Assembly (NCBI RefSeq): GCF_009600985.1
Contig: NZ_VDFP01000001.1
Location: 124,001-188,000 of the forward strand
Source: Companilactobacillus halodurans
GTDB taxonomy: Bacteria > Bacillota > Bacilli > Lactobacillales > Lactobacillaceae
Direction of reading: 5' to 3'
Length of the DNA stretch: 64,000 nt
A model generated the notes under the pieces. The model saw nothing but the letters and a program-made list of their open reading frames with translations. It was not told the DNA's origin and ran no database searches. Of the stretch, positions 47,904 to 57,485 are shown in pieces. Position numbers and translations under genes: made by a program. How positions within the stretch are numbered: position 1 is the stretch's first letter; the number at the start of each line of letters is the position of its first letter.

Positions 47904-48239
47904 TTATTTAACTAATACGTTTTTTTCTTTTAAAAAGTTCATTAAGTATCGATAGTCACTGACCTCTTTATCAGTGTCTTTAACCTTGAACATATTTATA
48001 TTGTGCATCCCGCTTTTATCTGTGATCGACAATTTTAAATCATCTAAATCCTTATTTACAGTAGCACGCAAATAATATCTAGCTGCGTATGGAGACGATC
48101 CATTAATAGGATGTTCCAAACGGAAGCTTCCTTTATTTGTTTCAATAAATCCACTGTCTAAAAGTGAATATTTTTTCAAATCAGGGTTCAATTCATAAAC
48201 TTCCTGATCCCCTTGTACTTGAGCTTGTCGTTTATCCAT
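47904..48239 (-). CDS. DUF1831 family protein
   Basis: A 111-residue protein of unknown function from a family found mostly in lactobacilli, usually between cysteine desulfurase and mnmA. It has a conserved central region (YELNPDLKKYSL and GFIETNKGSFRLE). I chose the ATG at 48239, nine bases after AAGGG. Its place suggests a role in sulfur transfer for tRNA thiolation or iron-sulfur work, which is only inference. Confidence 0.8.
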   Translation of the reverse strand: MDKRQAQVQGDQEVYELNPDLKKYSLLDSGFIETNKGSFRLEHPINGSSPYAARYYLRATVNKDLDDLKLSITDKSGMHNINMFKVKDTDKEVSDYRYLMNFLKEKNVLVK

Positions 48240-48295
48240 TTCAATCATCCCTTATAAATTAATTATCTATTAATTACAAGTTTGAATAAAATCAA

Positions 48296-49444
48296 CTAAT
48301 TAGTCAAGTCGCGAACGATTTCAGCTATCTTTTTGGCGAGTTTGACAACATCTTCTTCAGTGTTGTCTTTACCAAAACTGATTCGCACTGAATCTTGAAT
48401 TTTTGGACTGTCTTCACCAAACATGGCGATTAAAACATGCGATGGTTCAAGGCTTCCAGCTGTACATGCTGAACCACCCGAAATAGCAAAGCCTTCTAAG
48501 TCTAGTCTTGTCAACAAGACGCCACGATCAATTCCTGGTAAATACAAATTCATCACATGGTTCAAAGCTTTACTATCATTTGGTCCATTAACGCCAAATT
48601 CAATTTTTTCTTGAGTTAAAACTTCTTGAATTTTTTGTTTAAAACCAAAATAACGTGCTTGACGTTCTCGTTTAACTTCTGGAGTAATCAATTTTACAGC
48701 TTGAGCAAAACCAGCAATAGCAGGGACATTTTCTGTTCCCGCACGCCGTTTTGTCTCTTGGTCTCCACCTTTAATAAATGAAGGAATATGAATCTTGTCA
48801 TTTATGTAAAGGAAGCCGATAAATTTAGGACCATTAATCTTATGGGCGGAAGTTGATAACATATCAATATGTTCAGCTTTAACATCAATGTCTTCCATTC
48901 CAAATGCTTGAACAGCATCGGTGTGGAAAAAGGCATTGGAGTCTTTGACAACTTCACCAATTTCTTTAATTGGGTTCATTGAGCCAACTTCATTGTTTCC
49001 ATACATAATCGACACGAGAATAGTATCGTCACGTAAGGCCTCTTTAACTTGTTGAGCTGTAACTTCACCGCGTTCATTAGGTTTCAAATAAGTTATTTCA
49101 AATCCTAATGATTCGAGATATGCCATTGGTTTCAAAATCGCTTCATGTTCAATGGCTGTTGTAATGATATGTTTTCCTAGTTTTTGTCTAGATAACGCTG
49201 TTTCAACGACAGCCGTATTATCGCTTTCAGTACCGCCACTAGTAAAGACGATTTCTGAGTCTTTAGCATTGATACTTTGAGCAATCGTGTGACGACTTTC
49301 ATCTAAAACTTTTCGAGCTTGGCGTCCAAAATAATTGGTAGCTGATGCATTACCAAAATTATTCGCCATTTGATCGTGCATCACGTCGACTACAGATGTA
49401 GCCATTGGTGTGGTGGCAGCATTATCTAAATAAATATATGCCAC
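48296..49444 (-). CDS. iscS: cysteine desulfurase (IscS/NifS family)
   Basis: A pyridoxal-phosphate enzyme that takes sulfur from cysteine as a persulfide. The 382-residue protein has the N-terminal YLDNAATTPM, the cofactor Lys in TSAHKINGP and the catalytic Cys in SACTAGS (class I loop). It lies 12 bp downstream of mtnN and 56 bp upstream of the DUF1831 gene. It is most likely the sulfur donor for MnmA, although other acceptors are possible. Confidence 0.95.
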   Translation of the reverse strand: MAYIYLDNAATTPMATSVVDVMHDQMANNFGNASATNYFGRQARKVLDESRHTIAQSINAKDSEIVFTSGGTESDNTAVVETALSRQKLGKHIITTAIEHEAILKPMAYLESLGFEITYLKPNERGEVTAQQVKEALRDDTILVSIMYGNNEVGSMNPIKEIGEVVKDSNAFFHTDAVQAFGMEDIDVKAEHIDMLSTSAHKINGPKFIGFLYINDKIHIPSFIKGGDQETKRRAGTENVPAIAGFAQAVKLITPEVKRERQARYFGFKQKIQEVLTQEKIEFGVNGPNDSKALNHVMNLYLPGIDRGVLLTRLDLEGFAISGGSACTAGSLEPSHVLIAMFGEDSPKIQDSVRISFGKDNTEEDVVKLAKKIAEIVRDLTN

Positions 49445-49456
49445 AATAAATCCCCT

Positions 49457-50146
49457 CTATTCTTGGTCTAAAAAGTTCAGCAACATTGTTACTGATTTGC
49501 GTCCGGCTTGTAAAACAAATTCGTCAAAGTTTACGCTAGCATTTTCGTCGCCAACATCACTCATTGAACGAATAACAACGAATGGTGTTTTAAATTCAGT
49601 ACAGACTTGAGCCACAGCTGCACCTTCCATTTCAGATGCCAAGGCATCTGGGAACGACCTTTTTATTGTAGCAATTTTTTCTTTTCCGTCAACAAATTGG
49701 TCTCCAGTGACAATTAAACCAACTTTTTCAGTCAAGCCAGTTCGTTCTGCAGCAGCAGCAATCTTCTTGACATAGTTAGGATCTGCTTGGAAATAGAGAT
49801 CTTTTTGAGGAAGTTGTCCCACTTTATAGCCAAAACCAGTTGCATCGACATCATGGTAAGCCATCTTATCAGAAATAATGACATCTCCAATGTGAAGGCC
49901 TTCGCCAATACCGCCAGCTGATCCAGTATTTACCACAAGGTCAGGTTGATAACGATCATTGATCAAAGTTGCTGTCATACCAGCTTGAACTTTACCAATA
50001 CCGCTTTGAGCCAAAAAGACATCATGATTTTTATATTTTCCAATTGTGAATTCAACACCAGCAACTGAATCTTTTTTGATATCAGTCAGTGATTCCTTCA
50101 TCATTTGGATTTCTTCTTCCATAGGTACGATAACGCCAATTTTCAT
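49457..50146 (-). CDS. mtnN: 5'-methylthioadenosine/S-adenosylhomocysteine nucleosidase
   Basis: Cleaves MTA and SAH and so recycles methyl-donor waste and purine. The 229-residue protein has the purine-binding TGSAGGIG, the catalytic ASEMEGAA (Glu) and SMSDVGDE (Asp) motifs. It follows the small membrane-protein gene by 12 bases and precedes cysteine desulfurase by 12 bp. Length is normal for the enzyme. Confidence 0.96.
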   Translation of the reverse strand: MKIGVIVPMEEEIQMMKESLTDIKKDSVAGVEFTIGKYKNHDVFLAQSGIGKVQAGMTATLINDRYQPDLVVNTGSAGGIGEGLHIGDVIISDKMAYHDVDATGFGYKVGQLPQKDLYFQADPNYVKKIAAAAERTGLTEKVGLIVTGDQFVDGKEKIATIKRSFPDALASEMEGAAVAQVCTEFKTPFVVIRSMSDVGDENASVNFDEFVLQAGRKSVTMLLNFLDQE

Positions 50147-50158
50147 ACTTTAACTCCT

Positions 50159-50446
50159 CTAAATAAAAAATAATATTAAAAATACCAAAATAATTAAGCC
50201 GAATACTGTAATGATGGCAATATTTAGCTTTTTTTTCAATCTATTTGTCTTAATTTCAAAAGATTGAATATTTTCTTGAATAGTTTGCTCAGGATGTTCT
50301 TGACGATATTCATTTTCAGAACGTTGTCTTTCCTGTTCACGAATTCTTTGTTGCTGAGCTTCCACTTGATCAGCTCGAACGACCGCTTGTGGTTGATTTG
50401 ATTTTTTTACTTTTGAATTATAAAAGTTTTTAATTTTTGAAAACAT
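50159..50446 (-). CDS. small tail-anchored membrane protein
   Basis: A 95-residue protein that I do not recognise. It starts basic (KIKNFYNSKVKKSNQ), has a Gln/Arg/Glu-rich middle that may be a coiled coil (about residues 24-65), and ends in one hydrophobic helix at about 75-94. The C-terminal helix suggests it sits on the inner face of the membrane. It is tightly placed between the Nudix gene and mtnN, with start and stop within a base or two of its neighbour, and is probably co-transcribed. Confidence 0.72.
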   Translation of the reverse strand: MFSKIKNFYNSKVKKSNQPQAVVRADQVEAQQQRIREQERQRSENEYRQEHPEQTIQENIQSFEIKTNRLKKKLNIAIITVFGLIILVFLILFFI

Positions 50447-51016
50447 TTATTTTTCCTTTGCTTGTAACAATTCCCAATAAGTAAGAGCATAGATTGTCTT
50501 TGAATCACAAATTGCACCCTTTTTAACTTGAGCTTTAGCTTCATCCAAGCTCAATTTTTCCACATCTAAAAATTCATCAGGATCAAGTGGACGTTTATTT
50601 TCAACCTTTTTTAAATTGGTTGCTTTAAACATTGTCAATTTCTCATTGGAATAACCGGGACTAGCAAAAAATGCCGTGACCTTTTCCAAACTATCAGTCG
50701 TCAAACCTAATTCCTCATTCATTTCACGTAGAGCAACTTCTTTTAAATCGCTACCTTCATCTGAATCGATTTTTCCGGCCGGAATCTCTAAAGTTTCCTG
50801 TTCAAGCGGTGAACGCCATTGTCTGACAAAAATCATCTTGCCATCGTCTGTAAATGGCATAATTCCTACGGCACCATGGTGTTGAACAATTTCACGAATA
50901 TCAGATGCTCCATTGGGCAAAACGACTTGTTCGACATCGACATTAAAAATTTTACCGCCAAACATTCTTTTTTTAGCAATTACTTCCTCATAATATCTTG
51001 AATCTTCTTCACTCAT
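50447..51016 (-). CDS. Nudix hydrolase (ADP-ribose pyrophosphatase-like)
   Basis: A 189-residue hydrolase of nucleoside-diphosphate-linked compounds, probably ADP-ribose. The Nudix box is GKIDSDEGSDLKEVALRE followed by MNEELG; relative to the standard spacing (Gx5Ex7RE) there appear to be two extra residues between the first Glu and Arg-Glu. An N-terminal beta domain and the QWRSPLEQETLEIPAG segment match the ADPRase group. It overlaps the MFS gene by eight bases. Confidence 0.88.
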   Translation of the reverse strand: MSEEDSRYYEEVIAKKRMFGGKIFNVDVEQVVLPNGASDIREIVQHHGAVGIMPFTDDGKMIFVRQWRSPLEQETLEIPAGKIDSDEGSDLKEVALREMNEELGLTTDSLEKVTAFFASPGYSNEKLTMFKATNLKKVENKRPLDPDEFLDVEKLSLDEAKAQVKKGAICDSKTIYALTYWELLQAKEK

Positions 51017-52430
51017 TCTTTGACCCTCTTGACTTTATTAATCTAATAACGGACATAACGATTGCAATCAAACAGATAACAACTGCAAACGTCATTGTGG
51101 CATGCATTCCTTCAATGAAAATATCTGGACGACCATTGATATAAGTTGTCACAGATTTTCCATAAAACTTACTCATTGATAAGAATAAAATCGTTGTTGA
51201 TAAGGAAACTCCAATTATCATACCTAAATTACGAGATAAGGTATTCAAACCACCGGCTATTCCTAAGTCGCGACTTTTAACTGAACTCATAATCATCGTA
51301 TTGTTAGGTGCCTGGAAGAGTCCATTTCCTAAACCATTCAAACCAATGCACAATAAAATGAACCAAATGCCTGTATTTATATTAAAGAATAAATATCCTA
51401 ATTGTGCAATTTCAATTACAGCTAAACCGACAATTGTCAAAATTATTGGATTGACCTTTGCTGATAGTTTACCAGAAATCGGCGCAACTACAACCTGCAC
51501 CAGTGGAAATGCCATCAAGATATAACCAGCGCTAGAAGCTGCTATGCCAAGCGCATTCTCCAAATAAAATGGCGAAATCACATTGAAAAAGAAATTGGTT
51601 ACAAAAATAAAGAAACCTGCAACTAATCCTAAAGTGAAATCATGATTCTTAAAAATCCGCAATTCAATCATAGGTTGTGCAACGGTCTTTTCAATTTTGA
51701 GGAAAATCCCTAAGAAAATTGCTGAAACAATAAAGGTTGCAATAATATAAATATTACTGAATCCAACTGCCTGACCGATAAAGATAGCACAGAACAATAA
51801 AACTAAAGTTACAAAATAAAGCAAAAAGCCTGCAACATCAAATTTTGTCGGATTGGTAACTTCTTTTTTAGGCAAATTGAAATAACCCAAAGTTAAAGCC
51901 ACTAAGCCAATTGGAATATTGATCCAAAAAATATAGCTCCAGTGCAGCTGACCTAAAACTAAACCACCAATACCAGGACCAGCAATCGCCCCAATCGAGA
52001 CAAATGAACCAATATATCCTAAAGCGTAACCTCGTTCGTGTGATGGGAATGTCTGAGTGATAATCCCATTATTAGTTGCCATAGCCATTGAAGCACCCAT
52101 TGCCTGAATAACACGACCAAGCAATAACATCCATAAATTAATACTTAGTCCACAAATAACTGAACCAATGATAAATAATATGGAACCGCATTTAAAAACT
52201 TTTATTTTCCCGATTGAATCGGCAATTTTTCCAAACATCAATAAAAAGATACAAATAGTAACTAAGTAAATTGATACGACCCATTCGGCCATATTCATTT
52301 GAATATTCAAATCTTTACTAATAACTGGCAGAGCAATATTTACGATTGACCCATCAAGAGTCGACATCAAGGTAAAAATACCGACCGAAATTAAAACCAT
52401 CCATCTTTTTGGATTTACTTGCTCATTCAT
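51009..52430 (-). CDS. MFS drug-efflux transporter, DHA2 (14-helix) family
   Basis: A proton-coupled exporter of 473 residues with about 14 membrane helices, resembling EmrB/QacA. The DHA2 signatures are visible: STLDGSIVNIALP at helix 1, a GRVIQAMGAS motif, and GPGIGGLV in helix 5. I use the ATG at 52430; the upstream ATG is a weaker start. The substrate is unknown. It starts 25 bases after the terminator of the cold-shock gene, so its promoter must lie within that gene or be readthrough. Confidence 0.88.
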   Translation of the reverse strand: MNEQVNPKRWMVLISVGIFTLMSTLDGSIVNIALPVISKDLNIQMNMAEWVVSIYLVTICIFLLMFGKIADSIGKIKVFKCGSILFIIGSVICGLSINLWMLLLGRVIQAMGASMAMATNNGIITQTFPSHERGYALGYIGSFVSIGAIAGPGIGGLVLGQLHWSYIFWINIPIGLVALTLGYFNLPKKEVTNPTKFDVAGFLLYFVTLVLLFCAIFIGQAVGFSNIYIIATFIVSAIFLGIFLKIEKTVAQPMIELRIFKNHDFTLGLVAGFFIFVTNFFFNVISPFYLENALGIAASSAGYILMAFPLVQVVVAPISGKLSAKVNPIILTIVGLAVIEIAQLGYLFFNINTGIWFILLCIGLNGLGNGLFQAPNNTMIMSSVKSRDLGIAGGLNTLSRNLGMIIGVSLSTTILFLSMSKFYGKSVTTYINGRPDIFIEGMHATMTFAVVICLIAIVMSVIRLIKSRGSKNE

Positions 52431-52454
52431 TTTTTCACCATTTTCTCTTATCAA

Positions 52455-52484
52455 AGAAAAAAGAAAGCACTATTCAGCACTTTC
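52455..52484 (-). terminator. terminator overlapping the csp stop codon
   Basis: On the minus strand GAAAGTGCT pairs with AGTGCTTTC (two wobble pairs) around GAAT, then seven bases of mostly U. The stop codon is in the hairpin. Confidence 0.7.
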
Positions 52485-52685
52485 CTCATCTTTAATATTA
52501 ATATTAACTGCTTGTGGACCCTTATAACCTGGTGCTAATTCAAACGTCGTCTCAAGTCCTTCTTTAATATAAAAGTCCTCTCGATTAAGAATTGAATCCG
52601 CAAAAAAGAAAATATCTTCTTCACCATTATTTATAAAGCCGAAGCCGCGGTTTTTATTAAACCTAACTATTTTTCCTGTGAACAT
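52470..52685 (-). CDS. cold-shock-domain protein, divergent
   Basis: A 71-residue single OB-fold nucleic-acid-binding protein. It aligns along the whole length with CspA/CspB proteins, including GFGFI (RNP1) and the C-terminal YKGPQAVNI. RNP2 is DIFFFADSI in place of the usual DVFVHFSAI, and the usual Trp near residue 8 is Arg, so two aromatic or His nucleic-acid contacts are changed. It follows ileS by 12 bp and ends in a terminator. Function as an RNA chaperone is likely but modified binding is possible. Confidence 0.87.
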   Translation of the reverse strand: MFTGKIVRFNKNRGFGFINNGEEDIFFFADSILNREDFYIKEGLETTFELAPGYKGPQAVNINIKDEESAE

Positions 52686-52697
52686 TAGTCACCATTC

Positions 52698-55478
52698 CTA
52701 ATCATCAAAGCCCTCAGTCTTTGTTTCTGGATATTCTTCAGATACAATCTTAGCACATCTAGCACAGAAAGTTGGGTAATTTGAGTCGCTGCCCACATCA
52801 GTCTTAATCATACGACATCTTTGACAAACGTCTCCTTGGGCTTTTTCAACCAGAACACTAGCCAATTCATATTTATCAGCATTTTCTGGTGCAGCTTCAT
52901 CAGAAATTTCAAATTGAGAAACAATCAATAACTGACCAAAATTACTATCAATTTTGTCAAAGACAGCCTTTAATTCAGCGCTTGGATAAACAGTAACTTT
53001 AGCTTCAAGTGATTTACCAATCAATTTGTCGCCACGAGCAACTTCAAGTGATTTCAAGACATTATCTCTAAAGTCCATGAAAGTTGACCAATCTTTTTCA
53101 ATTTCAGCTTGGTCAGAAATTTCTTCAACCTCTGGCATATTAGCTAATTGAACATATTCTTCAGGTTCTTTCAAGAAAGTCCAAACTTGTTCCATTGTAT
53201 GAGGCAAAATTGGTGTCAATAACTTGGCTAATTTAACCGCAACATTGTAGATAACGGTTTGCATTGAACGACGAGAATGAGCATCTTCAGCATCAATGTA
53301 AACAACGTCTTTAGCAAAGTCTAAGTAGAAAGTTGACATCTCATTAACGATGAAGCTAACGATTGACTTGGCTACATCAGCGAAATCATATTTATCGTAG
53401 TCAGCTAAAACTTCTTTGACTAAATCATTTAACTTAACAGTAATGTACTTGTCTTCTGGACGAAGGTCATCATAAGAAACGCCATTTTCCTTAGGATCAA
53501 AGTCAGTTGTATTAGCTAACATAAATCTGATTGTGTTACGAATCTTACGATATGTTTCTGATACTTGTTTGAATGAGTCAACAGAAACCGAAACATCAGA
53601 ACTTGAGTCAACAGAAGCAACCCATAGACGGATGATTTCAGCACCGAATTGTCTTTCAATATCAGCAGGATCAATAACGTTACCTAATGATTTACTCATC
53701 TTAACGCCCTTCTTATCAAGGGTGAATCCTTGTGAAAGAACGGCTTTATAAGGAGCAACGCCAAAGGCAGCTACTGAAGTAACTAACATTGAGTTGAACC
53801 AACCACGGTATTGGTCAGAACCTTCAAGAATCAAGTCAGCTGGGAAAGTCAAGTTCTCACGAGCTTGGGCTACACCAGCATGGGCTGTCCCAGAGTCGAA
53901 CCAAACATCCATAATATCTGTTTCTTTAGTGAACTTACCATTTGGACTGGCTGGATTAGTATATCCATCGGGAAGAAGATCCTTAGCATCTTTTTCGAAC
54001 CAAATGTTTGAACCATATTTGCCAAATAATTCAGCTACGTGGTCAACAGTTTCTTTAGTCATGATAGGATCGCCATTTTCAGCATAGAAAATTGGAAGTG
54101 GAACTCCCCATGAACGTTGTCTTGAGATGACCCAATCGCCACGATCGCGAATCATATTGTAAAGACGAGTCTTACCCCAGTCAGGGATAAAGTCGATTTT
54201 TTCAATTTCATCAAGAATTTGTTGTCTGAATTTGTCAATTGAAGCAAACCATTGTGGTGTAGCACGGAAAATAACTGGTTTCTTAGTACGCCAATCATGT
54301 GGATAACTGTGAGTGAAGAAACTAAGTTTCAAGAGTGAACCATTGTCCTTCATTCTTTGCGTAATCATTTTATTGGCATCATCGTAGAAGACACCTTCAT
54401 ATTCAGGTACTTCGTCAGTAAAGCGTCCTTGTGCGTCAATTGGTGAAAAGACAGGCAATTTGTATTTCATACCGACAACAAAGTCATCAGCACCAAATCC
54501 AGGAGCAGTATGAACTAAACCAGTACCATCATCCAAGGTAACGTGATAACCAAGAATCAATTGAGATTCACGATCATAGAATGGATGTGTTGCTGTCAAG
54601 CCTTCAAGTTCAGAACCCTTGAAAGTCTTCAAGATTTCAACATTTTCCCAACCTAATTGTTCTTGAACGAAACTGATTCTTTCTTGAGCAACGACATATT
54701 TCTTACCATCAGCCTTAACCTCTGCATAAATAAATTTAGGATTTACACAGATAGCCATATTTGAAGGAATTGTCCAAGGAGTAGTTGTCCAAATGATAAA
54801 TGAGGCATCACTGTCAACTAAGCCTTTCCCATCACGCACTTTGAAAGCGACAAAAATTGATGGGGACTTGATATCCTTATATTCAACTTCAGCTTCAGCA
54901 AGAGTTGATTCTGAAGATGGTGACCAATAAACAGGTTTTTTACCACGGTAAATATAACCTTTGTCGACCATTTCACCGAAAACTTTAACTTCGGCTTCTT
55001 CAAATTCTGGTTGATAAGTAATGTATGGGTGATCCCAATCAGCTGAAACGCCAAGACGTTTGAATTCAGCCATTTGTTTCTTGATTTCACCTTGAGCGAA
55101 TTCGTAACATAACTTACGATATTCGTTCATGCTCATTTCCTTACGTTTAACACCCTTTTTAGCCAATTGTTGTTCAATTGGTAGACCGTGAGTATCCCAA
55201 CCAGGAACATAAGGTGCACGGTATCCGTCCATGGACTTATATCTAACGATAATATCCTTTGAAATCTTGTTCAAAGCATGTCCCATGTGGATATCACCAT
55301 TAGCAAATGGAGGTCCATCTAGTAGTTCGAAAGTTGGTTTGCCTTCGTTTAATTTTTGACGCTTTTCATAAATTTTATTATCTTCCCATGCTTTTTGCCA
55401 TTCTGCTTCTTTGTTTGGCAAATTTCCACGCATAGGGAATTTAGTTTTACCTAAATTTAAAGTATCTTTTACTCGCAT
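52698..55478 (-). CDS. ileS: isoleucyl-tRNA synthetase
   Basis: Charges tRNA-Ile. The 926-residue protein has the HIGH-type [11 protein letters not shown] (about residues 61-71), the KMSKS motif (VKMSKSLGN near 590), an editing domain and a C-terminal zinc finger with CQRCR and CARC. It is the bacterial form found in most Firmicutes, not the mupirocin-resistant one, judging by its overall motif content. Expression is under a T-box. It follows divIVA as in B. subtilis. Confidence 0.98.
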   Translation of the reverse strand: MRVKDTLNLGKTKFPMRGNLPNKEAEWQKAWEDNKIYEKRQKLNEGKPTFELLDGPPFANGDIHMGHALNKISKDIIVRYKSMDGYRAPYVPGWDTHGLPIEQQLAKKGVKRKEMSMNEYRKLCYEFAQGEIKKQMAEFKRLGVSADWDHPYITYQPEFEEAEVKVFGEMVDKGYIYRGKKPVYWSPSSESTLAEAEVEYKDIKSPSIFVAFKVRDGKGLVDSDASFIIWTTTPWTIPSNMAICVNPKFIYAEVKADGKKYVVAQERISFVQEQLGWENVEILKTFKGSELEGLTATHPFYDRESQLILGYHVTLDDGTGLVHTAPGFGADDFVVGMKYKLPVFSPIDAQGRFTDEVPEYEGVFYDDANKMITQRMKDNGSLLKLSFFTHSYPHDWRTKKPVIFRATPQWFASIDKFRQQILDEIEKIDFIPDWGKTRLYNMIRDRGDWVISRQRSWGVPLPIFYAENGDPIMTKETVDHVAELFGKYGSNIWFEKDAKDLLPDGYTNPASPNGKFTKETDIMDVWFDSGTAHAGVAQARENLTFPADLILEGSDQYRGWFNSMLVTSVAAFGVAPYKAVLSQGFTLDKKGVKMSKSLGNVIDPADIERQFGAEIIRLWVASVDSSSDVSVSVDSFKQVSETYRKIRNTIRFMLANTTDFDPKENGVSYDDLRPEDKYITVKLNDLVKEVLADYDKYDFADVAKSIVSFIVNEMSTFYLDFAKDVVYIDAEDAHSRRSMQTVIYNVAVKLAKLLTPILPHTMEQVWTFLKEPEEYVQLANMPEVEEISDQAEIEKDWSTFMDFRDNVLKSLEVARGDKLIGKSLEAKVTVYPSAELKAVFDKIDSNFGQLLIVSQFEISDEAAPENADKYELASVLVEKAQGDVCQRCRMIKTDVGSDSNYPTFCARCAKIVSEEYPETKTEGFDD

Positions 55479-55498
55479 CTTTTCACCCCTTCTGAAAA

Positions 55499-55648
55499 TA
55501 AAAAGAGCTCATCCAATTTAGGACGAGTTCTCGCTATACCACCTATTGGTAAATCAAATAAATTGTCTAAGAGCTGATATACTTAAGATAATTTTTACTA
55601 ACCTCACACCATTCGTTAGCTCGCTGAAAAGATATCTCAAAAGCACTT
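55499..55648 (-). promoter_or_regulatory. isoleucine T-box riboswitch with terminator
   Basis: The minus-strand leader contains a T-box core with TAGG (A1), the bulge TGGTATA and GCGAG (A2); CTCGT and CCTA close the antiterminator. The terminator, AGAACTCGTCC with GGATGAGCTCT, ends in five U. The likely specifier AUC is the complement of 55576-55578. Stem I distal pairing (CTAAC with GTTAG) is visible. The bulge lacks the usual ACC, so the element is divergent. It starts right after the divIVA stop codon. Confidence 0.82.
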
Positions 55649-55654
55649 ATTCTC

Positions 55655-56392
55655 TTAATTTTTTTTAGGATCCTCGCCAGAATCATCTTTAAAATTGAAC
55701 GTTGGTTCATTTTGTTGATGATTAATCGTGTACGATTCGTCTGGTTGGTCATCCTGAATATTGTTATTATAGTTCATTTTATCAGAATTGAAAACTGTAT
55801 CTTGATTATTTTCATAATCTTGTGAATCATCTTGATAATTTTCAGCTGAATCACCTGAAGAATCGCCAACTTCTTTTTTAAGTTTGTCAGTAGATGTACT
55901 GTCGTTAAGTTTCGACCATTCAGGATTATCAACCATATCTAACTGTTGCTTCAACATCCCTTGGAGTCCTTGACGGAATGAATTGACGCTGCGTTTCAAA
56001 TTATCAGTTTCAATCGTTACCTGTCGAGCCCGGTCAGAAGCATCTTGCAATATCTGATTAGACTTTTCAGTTGATTGATTAAGCAAGTCTCGAGCCTTTT
56101 TTTGTGACTCTTCAACGATAATTTGAGCTTCCTTTTCAGATTCAGTCTTAACTTTTTCAGCAGCCTCTTGAGCTACCAAAATTGACTGATTCAAAGCATC
56201 TTTCATATCGGTAAAGTACTTCAGTTGTTCCGAAGTATCTTTCAATTCTTTTTCCAATTGGGTGTTTTTTTGCAAAGCTAAATTATAATCTTGCGCTGCT
56301 TGCTTCAAAAAACTGTTAACTTGGTCGCGGTCATAGCCTCGAAATTTACTATCAAATTCTTTATCATGTATTTCTACTGGTGATAATACCAT
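55655..56392 (-). CDS. divIVA: cell division protein DivIVA
   Basis: A coiled-coil protein that marks curved membrane at septa and poles. The 245-residue protein has the N-terminal membrane-binding region (FRGYDRDQVNSFL, about residues 16-28) and a long coiled coil (about 30-155), then an acidic, Asn/Asp/Gln-rich disordered tail. It follows ylmH, and the T-box of ileS begins right after its stop codon. Confidence 0.95.
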   Translation of the reverse strand: MVLSPVEIHDKEFDSKFRGYDRDQVNSFLKQAAQDYNLALQKNTQLEKELKDTSEQLKYFTDMKDALNQSILVAQEAAEKVKTESEKEAQIIVEESQKKARDLLNQSTEKSNQILQDASDRARQVTIETDNLKRSVNSFRQGLQGMLKQQLDMVDNPEWSKLNDSTSTDKLKKEVGDSSGDSAENYQDDSQDYENNQDTVFNSDKMNYNNNIQDDQPDESYTINHQQNEPTFNFKDDSGEDPKKN

Positions 56393-56407
56393 AACTTCAC
56401 GCCCCTA

Positions 56408-57202
56408 TTATTTCTTAATAATGTTAACTGAAAGAATATATTTATTATTCTTTGATTTTCCCATAATATCATTGACTCTAATCCTACCATAACCTCGAAC
56501 GCTTAAAGTATCAGTCATGGTAACAAATGAACTAGCATTTTTATTGACGACCCAGTTAATCTGGACTTTTCCATGATCAACTAAGGTTTTAGCAGTCTGT
56601 CGAGATAAATCATAAACTGTTGCCACAATTGTGTCCAATCTCAAGGATTTGACACTGATCGTATCGTCAACTGATTCATCCTTAGGCAAAAGTAATTCAT
56701 TAAAACCTTTTTTAATCAAATGTATTTTATAGGGTCCAATCTTTTTAACTTGTTCTTCAACAAAAGTATCAAGTGACTTAAAGACAAAAAATTGCCAATT
56801 TTCTCCATCAGTAATAATGTCACCGAAACGATCACGTTCAACACCTGATCCAGTTAGGGAGCCCAATATTTGACCATGGTGCAAATTAGCAAATTTCTCC
56901 GGATGCCTAATTTCATACATTGTAATTTCATAATCTGCTTCAACGGGCGTGAAATAACTAGGGGCAATTATTCCTCTGACTCTTTCAGCACCGCTGAATC
57001 CACCAAAATAATGCACATAAAGATCATCATATTTGTTGATTAGATTATTTAAAATCGTCTGTTCACGCAAATTCAAAAACTCAGTGAGTTGGGGAACATA
57101 CATATTTTGAGCTTTTAACAAGATATCGCTCATTTTATCAATGAAGGGCTTTTCTTCCTTACGAAAGAATCCTCCACCCATAATTGTTTTTTTATCATCC
57201 AT
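56408..57202 (-). CDS. ylmH: S4-domain RNA-binding protein YlmH
   Basis: A 264-residue protein with an N-terminal YlmH domain (GGFSGAERVRGIIAP) and a C-terminal S4 RNA-binding domain at about residues 185-250. In Bacillus and other Firmicutes it sits in the ftsZ-divIVA region; recent work elsewhere links YlmH to rescue of stalled ribosomes. It starts one codon after ylmG and ends 16 bp before divIVA. Confidence 0.92.
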   Translation of the reverse strand: MDDKKTIMGGGFFRKEEKPFIDKMSDILLKAQNMYVPQLTEFLNLREQTILNNLINKYDDLYVHYFGGFSGAERVRGIIAPSYFTPVEADYEITMYEIRHPEKFANLHHGQILGSLTGSGVERDRFGDIITDGENWQFFVFKSLDTFVEEQVKKIGPYKIHLIKKGFNELLLPKDESVDDTISVKSLRLDTIVATVYDLSRQTAKTLVDHGKVQINWVVNKNASSFVTMTDTLSVRGYGRIRVNDIMGKSKNNKYILSVNIIKK

Positions 57203-57204
57203 AA

Positions 57205-57471
57205 TTAGATTATCAAAAATACCACTTTCTGCAATAGTCGAATTAAAATAAGTGCAACTATTGGAGAAAAATCAAGAAAGCCAATACTAGTTGGTATAAA
57301 CCTTCTGATTAGATTTAAAAATGGATTTACCGCCGAAGCAATTATCCTTCCAAAGGCTGAATTAGCCAACGCCGGTATAAACGACATTATACAGTAAATA
57401 AATATAATGAATTCATACAATTCAAATAAACTGCTTATAGCAAGTGGCAACCCACTTAAGATTCGATCCAT
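57205..57471 (-). CDS. ylmG: YggT family membrane protein (YlmG)
   Basis: An 88-residue protein with two hydrophobic helices (about residues 15-35 and 65-86) and the conserved NPFLNLIRRFIP signature (about 49-60). It belongs to the YggT/YlmG family, which affects cell division and membrane organisation. It lies between sepF and ylmH in the usual order. Confidence 0.93.
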   Translation of the reverse strand: MDRILSGLPLAISSLFELYEFIIFIYCIMSFIPALANSAFGRIIASAVNPFLNLIRRFIPTSIGFLDFSPIVALILIRLLQKVVFLII

Positions 57472-57485
57472 ATCTTTCCTCGACT

